Shown here one piece after another: positions 40,201 to 52,200 of a stretch of DNA of 64,000 nucleotides. Both the position numbers and the translations under genes were made by a program. A model generated the notes under the pieces. The model made no database searches. It saw nothing but the letters and a program-made list of their open reading frames with translations, and was not told the DNA's origin. This stretch comes from Thiomicrospira cyclica ALM1 (GTDB lineage Bacteria; Pseudomonadota; Gammaproteobacteria; Thiomicrospirales; Thiomicrospiraceae): contig NC_015581.1 of the NCBI RefSeq assembly GCF_000214825.1, positions 310,001-374,000 on the forward strand. Direction: 5' to 3'. The stretch's first letter is position 1. Each line of letters opens with the position of its first letter.

Positions 40201-43200
40201 TCTGATGGCGTCATTAACCTCACGGGTAACCTCGACACCACGGGTTCTGAGAATGCCGCAGGCGCTGGTGGTGCCGGTGGTTCGGTGGCGATCAGAGCTT
40301 TGGTCGGCAATGCTGCGATCACCGTGTCTGACATCACCACCAGCGGTGGCGCATCGACGCAAACCGGTGGCATGGGCGGCAATGCTGGCGGCATCACCCT
40401 GCAAACCAACACTGGCGTGATCACTCTGGATGCCAGCACGATTACTGCTGCCGGTGGCGCGGGTGATACCCAAGGCAACGGCGCCAACATCACGTTTGAT
40501 GACGCCATTGAATTGACCACCGCGGCAAGCTCGATTTCTACCGGCGCGACCGGCGGGAACATTCGCTTTAACAGCACGGTTGAAGGCGCGCAGGCGCTAA
40601 CCCTGACCGCTGGCACGGGCAGCGTGACCTTGATCGGTATTGCTGGGGACACAGCGACCAGCAGCGATCGCCTGGCCAGCCTAACGGTGAACAGCGCTTC
40701 AGTGGCCAATCTGAACAATGTCTTCACGACGGGTGTACAGAGCATCACGGCTGATGCGATCACGCTCACCGGCACGGCCTACAGCGCAGGTACAAGCACG
40801 ATCACGCTGACCGGTCCAGTCATCCTTGAGCAGAACACCGACATCACCGCCTCGAGCGTGACCTTTGCGCAAGCGCTCGACAGCAAAGACGATGGCGCGA
40901 CACCGACCGCAGCATCTCTTGAGCGCACGCTCGATATCACCGGCAATGCCGTATTTGGCGACGCGGTGGGCAGCACCTTCGAGCTGGGCAGCCTGACCGT
41001 CTCAGGTACCAGTGCCATTAATGGTGGCTCTGTGAGTACCATTGGCAGCCAGACCTACAGCGACGCTGTCACCTTGGGTGCAATCACCACCCTCAATGTG
41101 ACTGAGCTGGATGCGCAAGCCATTGACCTGGACAGCTTTGACCTGACAGTCAATGAAAGCGGCACGGGCACTGATCAAGGTCTTATCGCTGGCATCATCA
41201 GCGGCACCGGCAACCTGACCATGGCCGGCGCGGGTGAGCTGACCTTGAGTGGCACAAACACCTTTACCGGTAGCACCACGATTACCAACGGTGTGTTGTC
41301 GATCTCAAGCGATGCCAACCTGGGTTCCGCCCCGAGCAGCGCCGCGCCCAATCAGCTGGTCATTAATGGCGGCACACTGCTGGCCACCGACAGCTTCACG
41401 CTGGCTGCCAACCGTGGCGTGAGCTTGGGTAGCAACCACGGCACCATCAACGTGGCTGATACCAAAGTCGTGACGTACGCCGGTGTAATGGCCGGTGCCG
41501 GTAACTTGAGCAAGATTGGTGATGGTGAGTTGATCCTCTCGGGTGCCAACACCTACGATGGCACCACCACAGTGACCACCGGCACGCTGCGCATTGGTGA
41601 TGGTGGTAGCACAGGTACGCTGGGACAGGGTGTGGTGACCAACAACGCAGCATTGATCTTTGATCATGACACCGATATCAGCGCGGCCAACAACGTGTTC
41701 GGCTCAGGCGCGATTACCAAACTTGGCAACAACACCCTGACCCTGACAGGCGAAGTCGATTACACCGGCAGCATCACCATCACTGATGGCGCGCTGATCC
41801 TCGAGAATGACGTCACCCCGCAGGGCACACCAGACTTCTTGGGCGCCGGCACCTTGACGATTCGTCCGGATTCAGACGACTTCAACACCGACATGACCAT
41901 CAGTGGCTGGTCGTTTGCCAGCACGCTGACGGGCCTGACGATTGGCAAGCCGAGCATGGCCGACGGCACGGGCGACAGAACCGTCACCCTGGCCGATCCC
42001 ATTGAGATCAGCGGTGCCGTCACGGTTTATGCCGGCGATATCAACGTCAATGCCGACCTGGGATCGTCAGGCGCCGGTGATGCGATCACACTGAAAGCCT
42101 CGGGCAATATTGCCACGGCCAACAGCCGCGCCATCACGACCAACAATGGCGACATCATCTTCTGGGCGGATGCCGATGCTTCGGGCGCAGGCGGTATCTC
42201 ACTGGGTAGCAACATCACGCTTAACACTGCCAATGGTTCGACGGCCAGCGGTTTGACTGGCGGCGGCAAGATTGTTCTGGCTGGTGGCGCTGACTCGGAT
42301 GCTGATGGCCTGCCCGATGGTTACGCCACCAGCGCCAGTGCGCCGGGTGTACGCATCCAAGACGGTGCTGTGATCCGCAGTGGCGGTGGCGACATCATTA
42401 TCCGCGGTAAGAGCACCAACGAAGACAGCGATTGGGATGCTGTCGGCCTTCGCCAGGAAGGCAACCTGGTGATGGATTCCGGCACTGGCCGAATCACATT
42501 GGCAGGTGAAAGCGACAAGGCCTACGGTATTGAACTGCAAGCAGGTAATGGGGCTTGGAGCGATGGCAGTGGAACGCTTTCCATCCAATCCGCAGCTACC
42601 AGCGGCACGGCGATCGCCATCACCGGCTCAGGTTACGGCAGCTACGGCGTGCTGCTGAACTACGGCCGTGATAAGACCCTAGCGGCGACCGGTGGCGGTG
42701 ATCTGTTCATTCAGGGCACGAGCACCAACGATACTTATGTGGGTGAGTACGCTTCGGGTGACCCGACTCGTTGGGGCGTGTTCCTGGGCGACAACACCAG
42801 TCTGTTGGCAACGGCAGGCACCATCACCGTGGATGGTGGCATCGAAGGCGTCCGCACGCGCACCAACATCACACTGGGTCAGAAGGCGGGCAGTGCGGTC
42901 ACAGAAAGCACCGCCGATGTTGTCTTCATTGGCGATGAATTGCAGATCGACGGCACGCCAGGCACCACCGTCGATACGGCCGGCACCCTGACCTTGAAGC
43001 CATTTAGCGATGACTTCGCCAGTGACTTCGATTTGGTGCTTGAAAACTGGATTTTGGCCAACCAGCTGACCGGTCTGACGATTGGTAAGACCACGACCGC
43101 TGATGGCACCGGTGACCGCAACATTACGATCAGTAACCCGGTGGATATCAGCGGCGCAGTCACGATCTACGGTGGCAACATCACCGTGGGCGACACCCTA

Positions 43201-46200
43201 AGCACCGCACGCGCTGAAGACATGGATATCCGCCTGATTGCCTCGGGTGACATCGCCGTTAATCGAGATACAGCAATCAGCACCGATGGCGGCAACGTGG
43301 TGTTCTGGGCCGATCGCGATGGCAACGATAAGGGCGGCGTATTGCTCGATCGCGATTCCAGCGTGACCACAGACGGCGGCCACATCTGGATCGGTGGTGG
43401 TGCAGGCGCCGACACCTGGAACTCATTGGCGGTGGGTGATTCCTATGCCGCGAACTTAGCGAAATCTGCAAGCGGTCTGAGCGTGACCTACGCGGGTATC
43501 AATGCGGTCAAGGCCACCCTGGATGCCGGAAGTGGTGATGTGTTCTTGTCGGGCAAGAGCTTCCAGACCGATTATCGCTTCGGTATTGGCACGCGTTTAA
43601 CGGGTGGCACCAGCATTGACGGTGGCAACATCACCATCGTCGGTGTCGGTTCTGCGAATACGAATACTGGCGGCGATACCAATCGCGGTAACTGGGGTGT
43701 TGGTATTGAGGGCACCACCATCACGGCCGCAGGCAACGTGGTGATTGAAGGCACCGGTGGCGGGCAGGATGCTGGCAATTCGACAAATGGTGGTGGCGCC
43801 AACCACGGCATCCTGATGAATGGTAGCTCGAGGATTGAGGCGACTGGAAATGGTCAAATCACCCTGACCGGCACCGGTGGCGGCAATACGGCAATCACCG
43901 CCAACAATGACAATGATGGCCTGCGCCTGGCCGGCACAATTCAATCCAACACTGGCGACATCGTGCTTGAGGGCATCAAGGGCCTTCACAGCGATTCGAA
44001 GGGTATCTCTTCCAGTGCTGCGCTGACTTCAACCAGCGGCAATATTCGCGTGATCCTCGGTGCCGACACTTCGGGCGTGATCTCCGGCGTGATCTCCACC
44101 TCAGGCGCGTTGACCAAGCAGGGCACGGGTGATCTGACCTTGTCCGGTGCCAACATCTACAGCGGTGGCACCACCATTGAGGCCGGCATCCTCAGAGCCA
44201 ATGCGGCCACCGCGGGCGCTCCGGGTAGCATCACCAGCAGTGCGTTCGGCACAGGCAATGTAGTGGTGCAAGATGGCACCGCCGTCGATCTCAACGGCCG
44301 CACGATTGCCAACACCCTGACCGTGTTGGGCGATGGCTTTGACAACAACGGCACGGATACCGGCGCTATCTTCAACGGCAGTGGCACAGCAGCGACCGTC
44401 TCGGGTGCCATCACACTGGCCGGCCATACGCTGATCCAAACCAATGGCGAGCTGACGATTAGCGGCACCATTGATGCCCAGTCACAAGGCAGTGCCTCTG
44501 AACTGACCATTGGCAATGCCGGCGGCAGTGGCCTGATCACCCTCGAGGGCAACATCGGTATTGGCGAGGACATCACCAGCCTCTTGGTGACTGACGCAGT
44601 GGCAATAGCAGCCGACATTAAGACCAGCGGCAGCCAGACGTTTAATGACGCGGTGACCCTGGGCGCGGCTGTTGAGCTCGAGAGCGTTACGGGCAATGTT
44701 GCCTTTGACAGCACCGTGAACGCCGATGGCAGCGCACGCAACCTGACGGTCAATGCCGATGATGTGACGTTTGGTGGTACTGTGGGTGTGGGTGATGCGC
44801 TGGGTGATGTCACCATCGTGAACACTGGCGCGCTCACCATCGCCAACGGTGCGCACTTCAACCTGGCCGGTGCGTTTGATCAATCTGGCGGTGGCACCGT
44901 GGCTCTGGGTGGCAACATCACCACCGCCAATGCCGCGATTGATTTTGCGGACGCGGTGACGCTGACCAACGATGTGACGCTGTTGAGCACCACCACAGCG
45001 ACGGATCCAGAGGCAGCACCAACTTCCGGCGGCACGGTGACGTTCGGTGCCGCTATCAACAGCGATAGCACCGCACGGGCGTTGACCATCACCGCGGGCA
45101 CCGGCGATGTAGTGTTCCAGTCCGGTGCCAACGTAGGCACGGCGGATGCGGCTTCTGCGCTGGCCTCGATATCTGTGAGCGGCGCTGACATCACGCTGCG
45201 CAACGTCACCACGACCGGCACGCAGATCTACACCGCCAGCGGCACGATTGAGACCAACAGTACCTACATTGCCAACGGCGCCAACATCACGTTTGCGGGT
45301 GACACGGTGGCAAACTCGGCGCTGATCATCGACACCACCAATGCGGGTGCAGCATCGACGGCAGGCAGCGTCTTGTTTACCGCCGCGCTCGACTCCAAAG
45401 ACGGTCAGGCCAACACCCTTGAAATCACCGCCGGCGCCGGCAACATCACCTTCGAAGGCATCGTTGGGGGTACGACCCCTCTGGGCGCGGTGACTATCAA
45501 CAGCGCCACCCACGTAACCGCTGAAGTAGCCTTCAGCGCAGCCTCTCTGGAGCAAGTCAACGGCTCCGGTACCACGACCTTTAGTGGCGCCCTGACAACG
45601 ACGGCTGCCGAAGGCATCGACGTTAACGGTACGAACTTTGACTTCAACGACGCGGTCAGCCTGACGCTGGGCGACCTCGATGTGACTTCGACCGGCACGG
45701 TTCGCTTCAATGGCCTGGTGACCACATCGGATGTGACGAGCGGCCTGGTCACGATCACCAACGGCGACCAGCTGACAATCACGTCGACTGGCGACATGAG
45801 CTTGCAGGGTGCTTTCCTACAAAACGGCGGCGGCGCGGTATCGACCGCCGGTGACATCACCACTGCTGGCGAAAACGTCACCTTCGGATCGGCTGTCACG
45901 TTAACCGGCGCTGTTGAAATCGATACTGGGTCGGGTGCTGGCAACATTCTGTTCAGCAATACGATGAATGGCGGACAGGGTCTGACCCTCATCGCCGATA
46001 CCGGCACCGTAACGTTGACGCAGATCGCGGGCACGAATGCAGCCACCAGCGCTAATCACCTGGCCACCCTGACGATCACCAGCGCCTCGGCAGCCAGCCT
46101 GAACAATGTCTTTACCACAGGCGCGCAGGCAGTCACTGCTGATGCCATCACCCTCACCGGTACGACTTACGCAACCGACGGCAACGCCAATAGCAGCATC

Positions 46201-49200
46201 ACACTGACTGGCCCGGTCATCCTTGAACAGAACACTCAGATGACCGCGTCCACTGTCACCTTCACCAGCACGCTGGACAGCGATGATGATGGTGCAACGT
46301 CGCCAGCCTCGCTTGAGCGTACGCTCGATATCACTGGCAATGCGGTATTCGGCGGTGCTGTGGGTGGCGCGACCGATGGTGTATTGGGCAGCATTGAAGT
46401 CTCGGGTGATACCGATATCAATGGCGGCTCGGTGCGCACCGATGCATTCCAGACTTATGTTGGCGCAGTGACTCTGGGTGCGGCCACAACCACACTAACC
46501 AGCTTGGATGGCGGTGATATTGACTTCCAGAGCACCTTGGATGGCGCCTCTGCTCTGACCGTAAATACCGCTGGTGCCACGATCTTTGGTGGCGCGGTCG
46601 GTAATGGCACTGAGTTGGTGTCACTGACCACGGATGCCGATGGCACGGTTCAGATCAATGGCGGCATCGTCAAGACTTCAGGTGCAGCTGGCATGGTGTT
46701 TAACGAGGCCGTAACGCTCGGTGCGAACACCACGCTGACCGCTGGCAGCAGCGGTGCGATTACCTTTGCAGATACATTGAACGGCGCCTATGCGTTGACC
46801 GCGAACACCGCGGGCACCACCACCTTTGGTAACGTTGTCGGTGGCGCTGAAGATGGCGCATTGGTATCGATCACAACGGATAACGGTGGCACCACCGCCA
46901 TCAACGGCGGGGCAGTGACCACCACCGGCACCCAGACCTACGGTGACACGGTCACGCTGGGTCAAGCGACCACGCTGAACGTCACTGGCTTGAGCGCTCA
47001 GGCTATTGAGTTGGGTGCGAATAACCTGACGATTAATGAATCCGGCACGGGTGACGATTCAGGCAATGTGGCTGGGGTGATCAGCGGTACCGGCGCACTC
47101 ACCATGACCGGCTCAGGTGAACTGACTTTGGCGGGCGCCAACACCTTTGCAGGCGATACCACCGTCAACAGCGGCCGACTGATTGTCAGCGGCAGCTTGA
47201 ATGACAACGTCGTCGTTGATGTGAAGTCGGGTGCGACCTATGAAGCCGCATCAACCGACACCATTGGTTCGATTGAGGGCGCGGGCAACCTGGTGCTGGG
47301 TGATGGCTCTACCCTGAGTGCCGGTGAGAACGATGGCAGCACCACCTTCTCAGGCGTGATCTCGGGCGATGGCGCCTTTGAGAAGCTGGGCGATGGCACC
47401 CTGACGTTGACTGGCACCAACACCTTCACCGGCAGCACCACCATCACTGGCGGCGTGCTCTCGGTGGCCAGTGACAACAACCTGGGTGCAGCACCGTCGA
47501 CTGCCACAGCCGGTCACTTGACGATCAATGGCGGTACGCTGCTGGCGACCGACACCTTTACGCTGAATACCAACCGCGGTGTGACTCTGGGCAGCGCTCA
47601 CGGCACCATCAATGTCGCCAATGGCGAAGCGCTGAGCTACGCTGGCGTGATCGCAGGCGATGGCAACCTCACCAAACTGGGTGAGGGTGAACTGATTCTC
47701 TCGGGCGACAACACCTATGCAGGCACCACCACCATTACCGATGGCACCTTGCAGATCGGTGTGGGCGGCGGTAGCGGCACACTGGGGCAGGGCGCAGTCA
47801 CCAACAATGCGGCCTTGATCTTCGACCACAATGTCGATATCACCGCCGCGAACGATATTGAAGGCAATGGCACCTTCACCAAGCGTGGCGGCAATACCCT
47901 GACCCTGACCGGTGAGATGACCTACTCAGGTACCACCACGATTGCCGGTGGCGCCTTGATTCTTGAGAACAACGTCACCCCGACCGGCACGCCGAACTTC
48001 CAGGGTGCCGGCAGCCTGACGATCCGCCCGGCCGATGATGACTTCGCCAGCGACCTGGATATCTCCGGCTGGACCTTCGCCAACGGCCTGACCGGCTTGA
48101 CGATTGGCAAGACCAGTACCGCCGACGGCACCGGTGACAAGAACGTCACGCTCAACGGTGTGGTCGACATCAGCGGCGCAGTTACGATCTACGGCGGCAA
48201 CATCACCGTGGGCGACACCCTGAGCACTGCGTCAGCGGCCAACCAGGACATCCGCCTGGAAGCCTCGGGTGATATCGTTGTAGCCGGTGGCACAACCGTC
48301 AGCACTGACGGCGGCAACGTGGTGTTCTGGGCCGATCGCGATGGTGGTTTGGACGGTATGATTCACTTGCAATGGAATGTTGACGACAAGGGCGCTGCCA
48401 TTGAGACAGCAGGTGGCCATGTCTGGATGGGCGGCGGCTCAGATACGACTCAGTGGAATAATTTAACCGTCGGCACGGGAGAGGCGGTTGGTAATGCCAA
48501 CAACTCAAACGGTATTGCACTGATCGGCTCCACGATTCTGACGGGCGGTGGCAACTTGGCCATGTATGGTCGTGGGCGTGATGGCGCTACTGTCAATACA
48601 ACGATCCCCGCAAACGAACCTGGGACTGCGGAAGCAACCGGTGGTAACGCCAACGGTATCCGGACTCGTGGCGGCACGACCATTGATACCGCCGCGGGCA
48701 CGATCTACATGTACGGTATTTCGCCACGCAACAATGGTATCGAGCTGGATCAGTCACCCAATGGTCGTGGTCTCATTACCAACTCGAGCGATGCCAACGA
48801 TGCAATCGTCATGGTGGGCATATCGGAGAACACCAGTTCTGGCAATGGCTGGGGCTTCTATACCCACTATTCAGTGGTTCAGAATACCGGCGCTGGCACT
48901 ATTCATATCCAGGGTAATGGCGGACGTAACGCAGGTGTGACGGTGGATGCAGGTGGTGCGATTCTGGCCGCCAATGGTGCAATCATCCTAGAGGGCTTGG
49001 GTTCAGGCAGCGCCACGCCCGAAGATGTTCGTATCTATGGTGCTGTGGGTCAGCGAGCGGGTAGCGATGTGGTGTCGAGCACGGCCGACATTACAATCAT
49101 CGGTAACACTCTATCCATCGTCCAGAGCAATTCTGCCGATCGCATTGCCTCGAGTGGTACGTTGACGATTCAGTCGCGCACCGCGGGTAACACCATTGGT

Positions 49201-52200
49201 ATTGGCGGCGCGGCAGGCACCTTGTCGCTGGCCTCTAGCTATTTCAGCACCAACTTTGCAGCCGGATTTGCCGAGATCATCGTGGGTAACGCTGCGCATA
49301 CCGGCAACATCTCCATTGCTGGCACGACCACCGCGAGCGACAACCTGACGCTGAAGACTGGCGGACAGGTCAACCTCGGTGGTTCTCTGACAGCCACTGG
49401 TTCAGTGCTGACCATTGAACCCGCGGTGGATGTAACGGCGGCCAGCACCCTGGCTGGTTCAACGGTGAAGCTCAACGCCGCGGTCAATGGCGGCAACACG
49501 CTAGCGATTACGGGCGATGCGGAGTTCGGTGCCGATGTGGGTGTGACTGACAAGCTCACCAGCCTGACGGTATCCGGTAACACCCAGCTCGGTGGCGATG
49601 TGTTCACCACAGGCCTGCAAACCTTCAGCGGCAACCTTGATTTGAATGGTGCTAGCCGCACGCTGTCGGGTACCGATATCAGTCTGGCGACGGTGGCGCT
49701 GGATACCAATACCTTGACCGTGGTCGAAGCCGGCACCGGCTCGGTCAGCGGCGTGATTTCTGGCACGGGCGACATCATTAAAGATGGCGTCGGTGAGCTC
49801 ACCTTCTTGGCCGATAACACCTATACCGGTTCCACGCGCATTGACGCCGGTACCCTGCAGCTGGGCAATGGCGGCATCACGGGTGGCTTGGCCGCTGGCA
49901 GTGTTGCTGACTTGATCAATGAGGGCACTTTGATCGTCAACCGCAGCAACGCCTACACCTTGTTCAATAATATCAGCGGCTCGGGCAGCCTGGTGCAGGC
50001 TGGCACAGGCCTGACCACGATCACCGGTGTGAACACTTTCACCGGTGACACCATCGTTGAAGGCGGCATCCTGAAAGCCGATACCGCCACGGTGGGCACG
50101 CCAGGCAGCATCACCAGAAGCGCCTTCGGTACGGGTAATGTAACCGTTCTCAGTGGCGCCGGTGTTGACATCAACGGCCAAACCATTGCCAACACGCTGA
50201 CCATTGCGGGTAACGGCTTTGACAACAGCGGCACGGACACAGGCGCCGTCTTTAATGGCAGCACAGACGCCACGATCTCTGGCGCGATCACTCTGGCCGG
50301 CAACGCGCTGATTCAGACAGCCGGTGCGCTGACGATCAGCGGCACCGTTGATGCTGCTGAAGAAGATGGTGACTCTGCCCTGACCATCGGCAATGCCGGC
50401 GGCAGCGGTCTAATTACGCTGGCGGGTAACATCGGTATCGGTGAAACCATCACCAGCCTGTTGGTCACTGATGCAGTGGCACTCGCCGCCGATGTGAAGA
50501 CCACTGATGATCAGACCTTCGAAGGTGCCGTTACTTTGGGTGCTCCAGTCGAGCTGACCAGCACCGACGGCGATATTGCCTTCGACAGCACCCTAGATGC
50601 TGATGGCACCGCACGCAACCTGACGGTCAATGCCGCGGATGTGACGTTCGGCGGTGCTGTGGGCGCAGGCGATGAACTCGGCGATGTCACTATCGTGAAC
50701 ACTGGCGAGCTCACCATCGCCAACGGTGCGAACTTCAACCTGGCTGGCGCCTTTAACCAGTCCGGCGGTGGCACGGTCAATTTGGGTGGCAACATCACCA
50801 CGGCTGATGCCGCAATTGACTTTGCAGATGTCATCACCTTGACCAACGGTGTGACGCTGCTGAGCACGACCACGGCTGCAACACAGGGCGGTGCTACCAG
50901 CGGCGGCACGGTGACCTTGGGTGACACGATTGATTCTGATGCCACGGCGCGTGCACTGACCATCACGGCCGGTAACGCCAATGTCGTCTTCCAGACCGCG
51001 GCGAACGTGGGTAACAGCGCGGATCTGGCGTCCGTCGACATTAGTGCTGCCAGCATCACCCTGCGTGATGTGATTACCGTGGGCACGCAGACCTACACCG
51101 CCAGCGGCACGATTGAGACCAACAGTACCTATATCAGCGATGGCAACGCGATTACCTTCGCCGGTGATGTGGTGGCCAACTCGGCGCTGACCATCGATAC
51201 CACGAATGCCGCTAATGCATCTGGCGCCACGGTTACCTTCGAAGGCACGCTGGACTCTAAAGCAGGTGAGGCCAATACGCTGGAGATCACTGCCGGCACC
51301 GGCAATATCGACTTCGACGGGGCAGTGGGCAGCGCCACAACCGGCGGTAGCGGTGCGCTGGGCGCCGTGACCATCCACAGCGCTGAAGATGTGACCGTGG
51401 CCACTGGTGCAGCCTTCAATGCGGTGAGCATTGAGCAGGTTGCGGGTTCAGGCACGACCACCTTCGGTGGCACCGTGAGCACCACAGGCCAGATCGGTGG
51501 CAGCAACGTCAACGGCATCGACCTGAACGGGAATAACGTTCGCTTCAAGGCCGGCGTGACCACCACCAATGATGGTGCAGTGCGCGTCAACAACGCAGGT
51601 ACATTGACCATCGATAACGATGCGCACTTCACCCTGGATGGCGCCTTTGCTCAGGTCAGCACGGCTGATACGGGTTCCGTGAGCCTCGGTGGCAACATCA
51701 CCACGACTAACGATGCAATCAGTTTCGCCAAGGCGGTAACGCTGACCAACAACGTGTTGATGAACACCAACACGGCCGGTGGCGACATCACCTTCAGCGA
51801 AACCCTGGACGCCACTGCTGCTGGTGCTCAAGCCCTGACCTTAACCGCCGGCACCGGCAACCTCACCTTCACCGGTGCCGTTGGGGGTACGACCCCTCTG
51901 GGTGCGGTGACCGTGAGCAGCGCCCAGAACGTGACCGTCAACGGCCTGCGCGCCGCCAGCTTCTTACAAACCACCGGCACCGGCACCACTACCTTGAACG
52001 CTGGCACCTTCGGCTCCGATACCGAAGCCATGGCAACCACAGCCATTGCGGGTGTGCAGATCAATAACCAGGCGATTACGGTCAACCACGAGATCAACAC
52101 CACCGATGATGGCGTCGTGACCTTGAACGCCACCGCAGGTCTGCTGACGTTGGCTGCCTTGGGCGACATCAACGCTGACGGTGCGGTGCATCTGACCGCC

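Larger units (their letters stand above)
26240..41050 (+). repeat. Mosaic of shuffled solenoid modules (alpha, beta, gamma, delta, epsilon, zeta), part 1
   Basis: Six recurring units can be told apart. Alpha: LRAASF, then TLNAG and GDI(T)ADG (26251, 33235, 37909). Beta: STITAAGGAGDG then GANITF and LNGGQDL (AAGG anchor at 28327, 29128, 32965, 34318, 35143, 36466, 40447). Gamma: FGGTVxTxGQI, then F-K-(A/Q)-x-V and LTIDNDA (27400, 32029, 35557). Delta: NTVGGTMDVTN, FTTAD and ITVTGQFTQ (30.0, 30.6, 38.5 kb and others). Epsilon: NGATRLDDDV (26995, 31642). Zeta: NSTYITDG (37318). Their order changes from place to place. Module junctions often pass through the turn V-G-x-x-x-x-L-G-A-V-T-I, which carries the hairpin element. 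Confidence 0.8.

Noticed and set aside
40088-40420. Plus-strand open frame of 110 codons in another frame, and other short plus-frame ORFs
   Set aside because: They overlap the continuous frame-1 coding sequence, lack a ribosome binding site that I can see and have no recognisable product.
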